The notes below the pieces were generated by a model. The model was not told the DNA's origin. It saw only the letters and a program-made list of their open reading frames with translations, and did no database searches. From NCBI RefSeq assembly GCF_019711435.1, contig NZ_JAIGNK010000002.1, forward strand, positions 186,001 to 250,000: a stretch of 64,000 bases of DNA, in the 5' to 3' direction. Below, one piece after another: positions 23,838 through 31,635 of this stretch; position 1 is the stretch's first letter; each line of letters starts with the position of its first letter. This DNA is from Qipengyuania polymorpha. Lineage in GTDB: Bacteria > Pseudomonadota > Alphaproteobacteria > Sphingomonadales > Sphingomonadaceae. Both the position numbers and the translations under genes were made by a program.

Positions 23838-24628
23838 CAGGCAGGCGCAAGGGTCGCTGCGAAGGGAAGCTGGCGCTGGTTACCGGCGCCGCCCAAGGCC
23901 TGGGCGCGGCCCATGCCCGCAGGCTCGCCGAAGAAGGCGCGCGCGTCCTGTGCACCGACATCAATGGCGACGGGGCCGAAGCCACCGCGGCGCGCATTGT
24001 CGAGGAAGTGGGCTCGGGCCATGCCCATGGCATCCAGCACGATGTAACCGATCCCGATGCCTGGGAGCGGGTTGTCGATGCGGCCGAGCGCGAACTGGGC
24101 GGTCTGAACGTGCTGGTGAACAATGCGGGCATAGGCGTCGCCGGAAATATCGAGACCTGCGATTTCGACGACTGGAAGCGCTGCTTCGCGGTCAATGTCG
24201 ATTCCATTTTCCACGGCTGCCAGAAGGCCCTGCCGCTGATGCGCGAGCATGCGCCCGGCTCCATCATCAACATCTCCAGTATCGCCGGCCTCATCGCCAG
24301 CGACACCATGCCGGCCTACAATTCGAGCAAGGCGGCGGTGTGGATGCTGTCGAAATCCATCGCGCTCCATTGTGCGAAGAACAACATGGATATCCGCTGC
24401 AACTCGGTGCATCCGACCTTTGTCGACACCCCCATCCTCGACGGGACGGCGAAGTCGCATAATCTCGACAAGGATGTGCTGATGGAAAAGCTCGCCCGGC
24501 AAATCCCCCTGCGCAAGGTTGGGGAACCGGACGATATCGCGAATGCGGTGGTTTATCTCGCCAGTGACGAGAGCAAGTTCATGACCGGTGCGGAGCTCAA
24601 GCTCGACGGCGGTATCTCGGCCATGTGA
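23834..24628 (+). CDS. Short-chain dehydrogenase/reductase
   Basis: A 264-aa classical SDR. It has the NAD(P) loop TGAAQGLGAAHARRLAEEG (about 17-35), NNAGIGVAGN (about 95-104), the catalytic Ser in INISSIAG (about 144-151) and the YxxxK pair in YNSSK (about 162-166). The acidic residue after beta-2 (LCTDING) favours NAD over NADP. The C-terminal FMTGAELKLDGGISAM is typical. The substrate is unknown. It overlaps the NUDIX gene by ATGA, so it is co-expressed. Confidence 0.93.
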   Translation: MTGRRKGRCEGKLALVTGAAQGLGAAHARRLAEEGARVLCTDINGDGAEATAARIVEEVGSGHAHGIQHDVTDPDAWERVVDAAERELGGLNVLVNNAGIGVAGNIETCDFDDWKRCFAVNVDSIFHGCQKALPLMREHAPGSIINISSIAGLIASDTMPAYNSSKAAVWMLSKSIALHCAKNNMDIRCNSVHPTFVDTPILDGTAKSHNLDKDVLMEKLARQIPLRKVGEPDDIANAVVYLASDESKFMTGAELKLDGGISAM

Positions 24629-24680
24629 CGTGCGGCGGGCGCATTGCCTGCCGACAGGAAAGTCCGACCCTTCTCGCCCG

Positions 24681-24704
24681 ATCCCGGACCCTCATGTCCG
24701 GGAT
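24681..24704. terminator. Hairpin between convergent SDR and PspC genes
   Basis: ATCCCGGAC-cctcat-GTCCGGGAT, a perfect 9-bp GC-rich stem in the 96-bp gap between two convergent genes. There is no U-tract on either side. It is a plausible bidirectional 3'-end or mRNA-stabilising hairpin rather than a classic intrinsic terminator. Confidence 0.5.
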
Positions 24705-24724
24705 GGCCGCTCGAAGGATCGAAC

Positions 24725-24946
24725 TCAGTCCGCAATCAGTCCGATTGCGAGGTAGATGAGCGCCGCGGTGCCGAAGCTCAGGAATGCGCCGACCACGAAG
24801 CCGAGGCGGACCCAGGTGCTGTCGATACCGGTGTAGCGGCTGATACCCGAACACACACCCATCAGCTTGCCGCGCGAATGATCGAGACGGAAGCCCTTGG
24901 CAGGCTTTACGGCGTGATCGTTCTCACGAAACTTCAGCTGGCTCAT
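24725..24946 (-). CDS. PspC-domain envelope-stress protein
   Basis: A 73-aa inner-membrane protein. The PspC domain covers about residues 17-72: RGKLMGVCSGISRYTGIDS, followed by one long hydrophobic segment LGFVVGAFLSFGTAALIYLA. In enterobacteria PspC senses envelope damage and releases the activator PspF from PspA. Here it is the third gene of an operon with two 39-aa membrane microproteins behind a sigma-54 promoter. Its ATG overlaps the stop of the second microprotein. PspA, PspB and PspF are not in the window. Confidence 0.88.
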   Translation of the reverse strand: MSQLKFRENDHAVKPAKGFRLDHSRGKLMGVCSGISRYTGIDSTWVRLGFVVGAFLSFGTAALIYLAIGLIAD

Positions 24947-25062
24947 GCGAGGACTCCATTGGGCGATGCGGGGATGATGGCCGTGGCGAAGAAGACGGCC
25001 GAGACGGCGAGCGAGAAAACGGCTGCGAGGACCTTTCCTCCATATTTGTCGGTGTCGAACAT
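24943..25062 (-). CDS. 39-aa membrane microprotein B (paralogue of A)
   Basis: A 39-aa product beginning MFDTDKYGGKVLAAVFSLAV and ending AIIPASPNGVLA. It has one hydrophobic helix, about residues 11-31. It has exactly the same length as the upstream microprotein and aligns with it: MF-D, a Lys at 10, A-VF, AI(I/V)PASP-G-(L/I)A. AAAGGAAA lies just before the ATG at 25062. Its stop overlaps the pspC-like start. The family is not recognised. The spacing, ribosome-binding site and duplication support it as real. Confidence 0.75.
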   Translation of the reverse strand: MFDTDKYGGKVLAAVFSLAVSAVFFATAIIPASPNGVLA

Positions 25063-25103
25063 ATTTCCTTTCCTTTGCGAGTAATATGCGCTGCGCTGCC
25101 GTG

Positions 25104-25223
25104 TCAGGCGATGAGGCCGGCGGGCGAAGCGGGGACGATGGCCATGGCCATCAGGAGGGCCGAAGCGCCGATAGCGAAAACCGAAGCGAAGGCCTTGTTG
25201 TGGGCGAAGTCGAAAGCGAACAT
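25104..25223 (-). CDS. 39-aa membrane microprotein A
   Basis: A 39-aa product beginning MFAFDFAHNKAFASVFAIGA and ending AIVPASPAGLIA, with one hydrophobic helix (about 11-32). AGGGA lies upstream of the ATG at 25223. An in-frame extension to 25343 exists, but it crosses the sigma-54 promoter and does not align with the paralogue, so the short form is preferred. It is the first gene of the microprotein A, microprotein B, PspC unit and is separated from B by 41 bp. Confidence 0.72.
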   Translation of the reverse strand: MFAFDFAHNKAFASVFAIGASALLMAMAIVPASPAGLIA

Positions 25224-25283
25224 TGTGTCTAATTCCCTTGAACCTTGGTCACTCCGCCGGACCATCCAGCGGACACCAACGGC

Positions 25284-25302
25284 ATTGCAACGGGTGTGCC
25301 AA
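25284..25302 (-). promoter_or_regulatory. Sigma-54 (RpoN) promoter of the microprotein-PspC operon
   Basis: On the minus strand the sequence reads TTGGCACA-cccg-TTGCAAT, a full match to the -24 GG and -12 GC elements with correct spacing. The predicted start is near 25274, about 50 bases before the ATG at 25223. It is almost identical to the promoter at 19479-19494. Sigma-54 control is the known mode of psp operons in enterobacteria, which supports the reading. Confidence 0.8.
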
Positions 25303-25370
25303 ACTCGAAAAATGGCGGAATTCTGCGGATTGAAGTTTAACATCTGACACCACCGACGTTCATCAATCCG

Positions 25371-25397
25371 AAAGGTTGGGAAATTTCACCAACTTTT
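25371..25397. promoter_or_regulatory. Candidate enhancer site for the sigma-54 promoter
   Basis: AAAGGTTGG and CCAACTTTT form a 9-bp inverted repeat with one mismatch around a 9-bp centre. It lies about 110 bp upstream of the predicted RpoN start site, where enhancer-binding proteins such as PspF bind. It is also 58 bp upstream of recF, so a role there cannot be excluded. Confidence 0.45.
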
Positions 25398-25454
25398 GGA
25401 TACGGTATTTCGGCTGGCTAGTCGCGCACCCGCACGCTACCGCTTTTTGCCTCC

Positions 25455-26534
25455 ATGCTGGACCGCATTTCCCTCACCCGTTTCCGCAACCACGAGGCCA
25501 CCGAACTGGGAGGGACCTCGCGTTTCAACCTGCTCGTGGGCGAGAACGGGGCGGGCAAGACGAACGTACTCGAGGCACTGTCACTCCTCTCTCCCGGTCG
25601 CGGGCTGCGACGCGCGGCGCTGGCCGACATGGTCCAGCACGGCGCTGACGAGGGCTTCGGCATCGGTGCCAGCCTCGGTGCAGGCGAGGAAGAGCCTGTC
25701 CGCCTCGCCACCTATTCCGAGAGCGGCCATCCCGGCCGCCGCAAGGTCCGCATCAACGGGGCTGAGAGCACTGCCACCGCGCTTGGCGAATGGATTGCGC
25801 TCACCTGGCTGACCCCGGCGATGGACGGTCTTTTCACCGGCCCCGCCGCCGACCGCCGCCGCTTCGTCGACCGCATGGCGCTGGCACTCGACCCCTCTCA
25901 TGCCGCCCATGCCGCGCGCTACGAAGCCGCCTTGCGTGAACGCAACCGCCTGCTCTCCGACGACCGCCCGCCCGAAAGCGGCTGGCTCGACGCCATCGAA
26001 ACGCAGATGGTCGAGCATGGCGGCAGGCTGATTGCCGGGCGCGCCAGTTTGGTCGATACGCTGATGGCGCGCATTGCACATATGCCGAGCGAGCCGTTCG
26101 CCCGGCCTGCCCTCACCTATGCGCCCGGCGGCGCCGATACGCCCGAAGCGCTGTCGCAGGCATTGTTCGACGGCCGCCAGCGCGACCGTGCGGCGCAGCG
26201 CACGCTCGTCGGCCCGCATCGCGACGAACTGGAAGTGGTCCACGCCGCCAAGCGCGTGCCCGCTGCACAAAGCTCAACCGGCGAACAGAAAGCCATGCTG
26301 GTGGCCATCACCCTCGCCCATGCCGCACTGGCCGCGCAGGGCCGCGCAGGCGTCTTGCTGCTCGACGAAGTGGCCGCCCATCTCGACCCCGTGCGCCGGG
26401 CGGCGTTGTTCGACCAGTTAGCCGCCAGCGGAGCGCAGGTCTGGATGACCGGAACCGAAGTCGGCCCCTTCGACAGCATTGCCGATGACGCGGCCATCTG
26501 GCGCGTCTCGGGCGGGGCCGTAGAGCGCGCTTAG
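25455..26534 (+). CDS. recF: DNA replication and repair protein RecF
   Basis: SMC-like ATPase that helps load RecA at gaps. The 359-aa product begins MLDRISLTRFRNHEATEL. It has Walker A VGENGAGKTNVLEAL (about 29-43), the ABC-type signature near SSTGEQKAMLVAI (about 273-285) and Walker B GVLLLDEVAAHLD (about 300-312). dnaA, dnaN and gyrB are not adjacent. It is convergent with the arylesterase, with stop codons overlapping by 4 bp. Confidence 0.96.
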   Translation: MLDRISLTRFRNHEATELGGTSRFNLLVGENGAGKTNVLEALSLLSPGRGLRRAALADMVQHGADEGFGIGASLGAGEEEPVRLATYSESGHPGRRKVRINGAESTATALGEWIALTWLTPAMDGLFTGPAADRRRFVDRMALALDPSHAAHAARYEAALRERNRLLSDDRPPESGWLDAIETQMVEHGGRLIAGRASLVDTLMARIAHMPSEPFARPALTYAPGGADTPEALSQALFDGRQRDRAAQRTLVGPHRDELEVVHAAKRVPAAQSSTGEQKAMLVAITLAHAALAAQGRAGVLLLDEVAAHLDPVRRAALFDQLAASGAQVWMTGTEVGPFDSIADDAAIWRVSGGAVERA

Positions 26535-27229
26535 TTTTCGGGCAGGGCCGCCTGCACCTCGTCCAGCGTATCGGCGACCAGAGCGTCAATGCCTTCAGCC
26601 GTCGGGTGGATACGGTCGGACTGGAACAGCGCTGGCTTCTCGTAAATGCTCTCCAGCCAGAACGGCACGAGGTCGGCCCCGTATTCGCTAGCAAGCTCGC
26701 CATAAAGCGCGTCGAAGCGCTGCTGGTATTCGGGACCGTAATTGGGCGGTGCGCGCATGCCCATCAGCAGGACGGGAATGTCGCGCCCCTGCAGTTCCTC
26801 GAGCATCGCCTCGAAATTGGCGCGTGTGTCGGAAGGACTGAGCCCCCGCAACATGTCGTTGCCGCCAAGCTCCAGCATGACGAGGTCGGGCTTCACCTGC
26901 TGCTGGTCGAGCACGAAGGCGAGCCGCTGGCGACCGGCCGCGCTGGTATCGCCCGACACGCCCGCATCGATCACGCGCGCGTTCAGGCCTTCCTGCCGTA
27001 GCGCCCGCTCCAAACGCTCGGGATAGCCCTCGTGCTCGGCGAGATTGTACCCCGCGAACAGGCTGTCCCCGAAAGCGAGGATACGGACCTCTTCACCCTC
27101 GACCGCGATATCTTCTGGCGCTGATGAAGCCGTTTCTTCCGCCTCGGGAGCAAGCGCCTCCCCCGCCTCGCTCCCGCATCCCGCCAGTGCGAGGGCGATT
27201 ACAGACATCGACAAACTCATGAGACGCAT
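26531..27229 (-). CDS. SGNH-family arylesterase/lysophospholipase (TesA-like) lipoprotein
   Basis: A 232-aa exported hydrolase. The signal peptide has lipobox ALAGC (Cys18). Block I FGDSLFAGY contains the nucleophilic Ser (about 53-61), block II has GVSGDTSA, block III LGGNDMLRG, and block V SDRIHPTAEG contains the Asp and His. ATG at 27229 is chosen because AAGGAAG lies seven bases upstream; 27253 is an in-frame alternative. It is divergent from the YbbA/YbbP-like ABC exporter, as in E. coli and many other bacteria. Confidence 0.93.
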   Translation of the reverse strand: MRLMSLSMSVIALALAGCGSEAGEALAPEAEETASSAPEDIAVEGEEVRILAFGDSLFAGYNLAEHEGYPERLERALRQEGLNARVIDAGVSGDTSAAGRQRLAFVLDQQQVKPDLVMLELGGNDMLRGLSPSDTRANFEAMLEELQGRDIPVLLMGMRAPPNYGPEYQQRFDALYGELASEYGADLVPFWLESIYEKPALFQSDRIHPTAEGIDALVADTLDEVQAALPEN

Positions 27230-27276
27230 CGGCGGACTTCCTTGTGTGGACATTCGCCATCTGCCATCGCAGCCGC

Positions 27277-27966
27277 GTGACCACTTCTCAAGATGCGATT
27301 TGCGCGCGCGATTTGCGCCTCACCCTCGGCTCCTCCGAAGCACCGGTGGAAATCCTCAAAGGGCTCGACCTCACCATTGCGGCGGGCGAGACCGTGGCGC
27401 TGCTCGGCCCATCGGGTTCGGGCAAGAGCTCGCTTATGGCGGTGCTTTCGGGCCTCGAACGCGCGACCAGCGGGACCTTGCAGGTCGCGGGGCAGGACTT
27501 TGCCGCGCTCAACGAAGACGAACTCGCCCGCGCGCGTCGCGGACGCATCGGTATCGTGCTCCAGGCTTTCCACCTCCTGCCCACCATGACTGCTTTGGAG
27601 AACGTCGCGACGCCGATGGAACTGGCAGGCGAAAGTGATGCGCAGGACCGCGCCCGCACCGAGCTTGAGGCAGTCGGTCTTGGCCACCGCCTCGACCACT
27701 ACCCGCAGCAGCTTTCAGGCGGCGAGCAACAGCGCGTTGCCATCGCCCGCGCGATTGCAGCCCGTCCCGACATCATCTTCGCTGACGAACCCACCGGCAA
27801 TCTCGACGCGGCAACGGGGCACGAAATCGTCGAACTGCTGTTCAGGCGCCGCGAGGAAACCGGTGCGACACTGCTCGTCATCACCCACGACCCCGAACTT
27901 GCCGACCACTGCGAACGGGTGCTGACGCTGGGCGACGGCAGGATTGCGAGCGATACCGCCAAATGA
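27277..27966 (+). CDS. ABC transporter ATP-binding protein (YbbA/LolD-like)
   Basis: A 229-aa ATPase of the MacB/LolD group. Motifs are Walker A GPSGSGKSSLMAVL (about 46-59), the group-typical QAFHLLPTMTALENV, signature LSGGEQQRVAIARA (about 147-160) and Walker B IIFADEPTGNLD (about 168-179). GTG at 27277 is the likely start, with GTG at 27244 an alternative; neither has a strong ribosome-binding site. It overlaps the permease by ATGA. Paired with the divergent esterase, it probably extracts or exports a lipophilic substrate; the substrate is unknown. Confidence 0.93.
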   Translation: MTTSQDAICARDLRLTLGSSEAPVEILKGLDLTIAAGETVALLGPSGSGKSSLMAVLSGLERATSGTLQVAGQDFAALNEDELARARRGRIGIVLQAFHLLPTMTALENVATPMELAGESDAQDRARTELEAVGLGHRLDHYPQQLSGGEQQRVAIARAIAARPDIIFADEPTGNLDAATGHEIVELLFRRREETGATLLVITHDPELADHCERVLTLGDGRIASDTAK

Positions 27967-30470
27967 GCTGGGCCACCGCCTGGAAAATCGCCCGCCGCGA
28001 CCTCAACGCGCGGTTCAAGGGGTTGCGGCTGCTGCTGGTGTGCATCTTCCTCGGCACGGCGGCATTGGCGGCCATCGGCTCGCTGACCGCCGCTATCGAA
28101 CGCGAATTGGCGGCCAACGGACAGGCCTTCCTCGGCGGCGATGTTCAAATCGAACTTTGGCAGCGTGGTCTCAACGAGGAGGAGCGCGGCGCACTGGAAG
28201 AACTTGGCACAGTATCGTCAGGCACACGGTTGCAGGCGATGGCGCGCAAGGACGACATTGCCGCGCCGGTCGAACTCAAGGCCGTCGACACCGCATACCC
28301 GCTCTACGGCACGCTGGTGCTCGATGGCGGACGCGAGGCGGGAGCGCCGACGGGCAATGAGGCCTATCTAGCGCCCGGGGCGGCCGACCGGCTTGGCGTG
28401 TCAGAGGGCAACGCGTTTCTCATCGGCACCGAGACCCTTACCGTCGGCGGCATCATCGAGGACGAGCCAGACCGCCTCGGCGAGGGCTTCCAGCTCGGCC
28501 CGACCATCATCGTGGCCGAGGACCTGCCAGCGCGCGCAGGCCTGCTCGCACCCGGCGCGATGTACCAGTCCAAGACGCGTGTCGCGCTCTCAGAGCAACG
28601 CGCGCCCGAGCAGGTCGCCGTGGACCTGATGGAGCAATTCCCCGATGCGGGCTTCGACATCGACACAGCCGACCGCGCAGCGCCGGGCACCGATCGCTTC
28701 GTCGAGCGCATGAGCGAATTCCTGACGCTGGTTGGTCTCGCCGCCTTGGTCATTGCAGGCATCGGTATTGGCGGAGGCGTCTCGTCCTATCTCGATGCGC
28801 GGAGGCAATCGGTCGCCACGTTGAAGGTTTTGGGAGCCGACAGCCGCGACATCGCGCGCGTCTACGCTCTGCAGATTTTCGCTGCCTCTGCGGTGGGGAG
28901 CCTCGCAGGACTGGCGGTCGGCGTGGCCGTCGTGCCCATTCTCGCGAGCGCTCTCGATGGGCTGCTCCCGGTCAACGCGGGTTTCGTCTTCGACCCCGGC
29001 GCGTTGCTGCTCGCAGCAAGCTACGGGCTGCTGGTGGCGCTGGTCTTCGCTGCCCCGCCGCTGATGCGAGCACGCCACTTCCCTGCCATGGCCCTGATGC
29101 GGGCTCGGGTGGCCCCTCTCGCGCGCGACAAGTCGGCAGTGCTGGTTGTCATCGTGGGCCTTGCCGCCATCGTCGCGCTGGCCCTGCTCACCTCGACACG
29201 CCCCATGCTGGCTGGCGGCTTCCTTGCCGGAGCCGCAGTCGTGCTCGGTCTGCTCGCACTGCTCGGCTGGCTCATCCGCAAGGGAGCGGCAGCCCTACCC
29301 CGCCCGCAAAGCCCCATCGCGCGCGCTGCATTGGCCAATATCCACCGGCCCGGTTCGAGCACCAGCGCACTGGTGACGGCGCTTGGCTTCGGCCTCGCTG
29401 CCTTCGTGCTCCTCGCGGCCATCCAGAGCAGCATCGACGGCAACATCGAGAGCCGCGTGCCCGAGCAGGCACCCGACTATTTCGTGCTCGACGTGCCGCG
29501 CGACCGCGAGGCCGACTTCCGCACGCTGGTGGAAGAAACCGATGCCGATGCGCAGGTTCGCTCGGTCGCGGCCCTACGAGGCGCAGTGCTGGCTTTCGGG
29601 CCCAAAGGCGACCTCACGCGCACCTCCACACTCGAGGAAATTCCCGACGGCGCATGGGCGCTGCGCGGCGAACGCGGGCTGACCTATTCCGAGGATGTGC
29701 CCGAAGGAAATGCGCTCACCGGCGGCGAATGGTGGGGCCCGATGTACGAGGGAGAACCGCTTGTCTCGGTCGACGAGGAATTCGCCAAATCTGCGGGCCT
29801 CGAAATCGGCGACAAGCTGGTCTTCGGCGTGCTGGGTGCGGAAATCGAGACGCGCATCGCCAACACGCGCCGCATCGACTGGGAGAGCATGGGCTTCAAC
29901 TACGTATTCGTGCTCAGCCCCAATGCCTTGCGCGACACGCCGCACAACCTTGCTGCCACCATCGAATTGTCGGACGGCACGCCCACCGGACCGCTGCTGC
30001 AATCGCTGGTCCGCGAGTTTCCCTCCACCTCGGTCATCGAGGTCGGCGGCGTGTTGCAGCAGGCGCGCACCATCCTCGAACAGGTCGGCCTTGCCACTCT
30101 GGCCGCGGCGAGTGTCGCGGTGCTGGCGGGGCTCGCCGTCCTGCTGGGCGCTATCGCAGCCGCGCGCGCCTCGCGGACCTATGACACGGTCGTCCTTCGC
30201 GTACTGGGCGCGGACCGCAAGCAGGTGCTGACGATGCAATTGGCGGAATACGCCTTCCTTGCCGGAGCACTGGCGCTGGTTGCTCTGGGCCTCGGCACGC
30301 TCACGGCGTGGTTGGTGGTAACACAGCTTTTCGAGTTCGACTGGCTGCCCGACTGGGGACAGGTCCTCGCCGTGCTGGGATTGGGTCTCGCCGTCGTGCT
30401 GGCCTTTGCCGTGGGTGGTTCGCTGCCCCTGCTGCGCGCCAAGCCTGCGCAGGCGCTGAGGGCGCTCTAG
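27963..30470 (+). CDS. ABC transporter permease (YbbP-like, double FtsX domain)
   Basis: An 835-aa inner-membrane protein. It has an N-terminal helix (about 20-42) and a large periplasmic domain. FtsX domain one lies at about 255-390, containing LVGLAALVIAGIGIGGGVSSYLDARR and TLKVLGADSRDIARVY. Two central helices follow, then a second periplasmic domain and FtsX domain two (about 705-830; RVLGADRKQVLTMQLAEY). The last residues LRAKPAQALRAL are typical. With the preceding ATPase it forms a mechanotransmission-type exporter of the MacB superfamily. It ends tail to tail with the DUF805 gene. Confidence 0.93.
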   Translation: MSWATAWKIARRDLNARFKGLRLLLVCIFLGTAALAAIGSLTAAIERELAANGQAFLGGDVQIELWQRGLNEEERGALEELGTVSSGTRLQAMARKDDIAAPVELKAVDTAYPLYGTLVLDGGREAGAPTGNEAYLAPGAADRLGVSEGNAFLIGTETLTVGGIIEDEPDRLGEGFQLGPTIIVAEDLPARAGLLAPGAMYQSKTRVALSEQRAPEQVAVDLMEQFPDAGFDIDTADRAAPGTDRFVERMSEFLTLVGLAALVIAGIGIGGGVSSYLDARRQSVATLKVLGADSRDIARVYALQIFAASAVGSLAGLAVGVAVVPILASALDGLLPVNAGFVFDPGALLLAASYGLLVALVFAAPPLMRARHFPAMALMRARVAPLARDKSAVLVVIVGLAAIVALALLTSTRPMLAGGFLAGAAVVLGLLALLGWLIRKGAAALPRPQSPIARAALANIHRPGSSTSALVTALGFGLAAFVLLAAIQSSIDGNIESRVPEQAPDYFVLDVPRDREADFRTLVEETDADAQVRSVAALRGAVLAFGPKGDLTRTSTLEEIPDGAWALRGERGLTYSEDVPEGNALTGGEWWGPMYEGEPLVSVDEEFAKSAGLEIGDKLVFGVLGAEIETRIANTRRIDWESMGFNYVFVLSPNALRDTPHNLAATIELSDGTPTGPLLQSLVREFPSTSVIEVGGVLQQARTILEQVGLATLAAASVAVLAGLAVLLGAIAAARASRTYDTVVLRVLGADRKQVLTMQLAEYAFLAGALALVALGLGTLTAWLVVTQLFEFDWLPDWGQVLAVLGLGLAVVLAFAVGGSLPLLRAKPAQALRAL

Positions 30471-30967
30471 TCCCGATTGACCCGCGCCGCCGGCAGCGGG
30501 ATGCCGTCGCTCTGGCGTTTGAGCTTGAGTTCGCCAGGCACATCCTCGCGGCCCTTTGGGTCAGGCCCGAAACGGTTTTCGTAAGGTTGCCCGTCCTGCA
30601 CATACCAGATGATTGCCCAAATGGTCCCGATGTAGGGAATGAGGATGATGAGATACCACCATCCCGACTTGCCGAGATCGTGCAGTCGCCGGATGGCGAG
30701 CGCGAGATGGACCCACCCGAGAAAGACGAACAGCGGCCCGCCAACATAGAGAAGCAAATCGTTTGCGCTCTCACTCATGGGAGGAAGCGCGTCGAAAAGG
30801 CTGCTGCCCTCCGCGCCCTCGGCGAGGGGAAACAGGAGATTGGCCACAGTCGCCATGCCGATCCACAGCACCAGCAGGGCCAGCGTGAAGACCCAGTATT
30901 CGCGGCGCCGCGAACGACCACGGAAATCGGTCAGGCGTTTGATGGGAAGGACGAGATATTCGAGCAT
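30467..30967 (-). CDS. DUF805 membrane protein 1
   Basis: A 166-aa protein with the DUF805 opening RLTDFRGRSRRREYWVFTL (about 11-29). Three or four hydrophobic segments follow, along with the RRLHDLGKSGWWYLIILIPYIG block (about 92-113), then FGPDPKGRE near the end. The function is unknown; the family is inner-membrane. It lies downstream of a second DUF805 gene, separated by a terminator, so the two are paralogous neighbours rather than one transcript. Confidence 0.9.
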   Translation of the reverse strand: MLEYLVLPIKRLTDFRGRSRRREYWVFTLALLVLWIGMATVANLLFPLAEGAEGSSLFDALPPMSESANDLLLYVGGPLFVFLGWVHLALAIRRLHDLGKSGWWYLIILIPYIGTIWAIIWYVQDGQPYENRFGPDPKGREDVPGELKLKRQSDGIPLPAARVNRD

Positions 30968-30986
30968 GAACGCGCACCCTGGACAT

Positions 30987-31012
30987 GAAAAAGGGAGGCC
31001 TTCCAGCCTCCC
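30987..31012 (-). terminator. Intrinsic terminator of DUF805 gene 2
   Basis: On the minus strand, GGGAGGC-tggaag-GCCTCCC is followed by TTTTT (30988-30992). This is a 7-bp GC-rich stem with a U-tract, 72 bp after the stop of the gene ending at 31084. Confidence 0.85.
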
Positions 31013-31083
31013 TTCCCGTTAGTGTCTGCCGAAGCCTGGGACAACTGCCGCCTGCCTCGGCAGGCAGCAGGCCCTGTCAGGCA

Positions 31084-31515
31084 TCAACGATAGGAGACGC
31101 CGCTGGTCTCCGAGCCGTAGTCGCCGATGTCGGTGCTATCGCGGCCCTTCGGATCGGGGCCGTAGGAATTCGGACCATGCGTACCTTCGAGCAGCATGAA
31201 GATGAGCACGATCAGGCCGCCAACGAACGGCACGAAAGCGAGGAGAACCATCCAGCCGCTTTTGTCTTGGTCATGGAAACGGCGGACCTGCACGGCAAGG
31301 CTCGGGATGAACAGGGCAGCTGCGACAATCATGAAAAGCAGACCAGCGGCACCCGAGAACAGGCCGGTCTCGTCGGCTCCAAGACCGGCAATCATTACCG
31401 TTCCCAGCACGCCGAAAACGATCATCGTGAACAGGAAGAACATCCAGTATTCCATCCGGCGCGAACGGCCAGAGAAGTCGAAATACCGCTTAAGCGGCAT
31501 GATCATGTATTCCAT
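31084..31515 (-). CDS. DUF805 membrane protein 2
   Basis: A 143-aa paralogue of the neighbouring DUF805 protein. The opening KRYFDFSGRSRRMEYWMFFL (about 8-27) is followed by three or four hydrophobic segments and VRRFHDQDKSGWMVLLAFVPFVG (seen from about 80). The C-terminus has NSYGPDPKGRDS. It starts MEYMIMPLKR at 31515 and is followed by an intrinsic terminator. The function is unknown. Confidence 0.9.
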   Translation of the reverse strand: MEYMIMPLKRYFDFSGRSRRMEYWMFFLFTMIVFGVLGTVMIAGLGADETGLFSGAAGLLFMIVAAALFIPSLAVQVRRFHDQDKSGWMVLLAFVPFVGGLIVLIFMLLEGTHGPNSYGPDPKGRDSTDIGDYGSETSGVSYR

Positions 31516-31581
31516 TATAGTTCCCCTCCAAGGATTATTTCCGACTTCCTTTTTGCCTGACTTGATTAAGTTTTCATAACG

Positions 31582-31606
31582 AAAAAGGGGGCCAAAAGGC
31601 CCCCTT
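31582..31606 (-). terminator. Intrinsic terminator of the TonB-dependent receptor
   Basis: On the minus strand, GGGGGCC-tttt-GGCCCCC is followed by TTTTT. It is a 7-bp GC-rich stem with tetraloop and U-tract, starting 29 bp past the receptor stop at 31636. Confidence 0.88.
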
Positions 31607-31635
31607 CCCCATATATTTCGTCTCTCTTGGAGAAA

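Noticed and set aside
25224-25343. A longer 79-aa form of microprotein A starting at 25343
   Set aside because: The extension would be translated across the sigma-54 promoter and does not align with its paralogue; the 39-aa form has a suitable ribosome-binding site.
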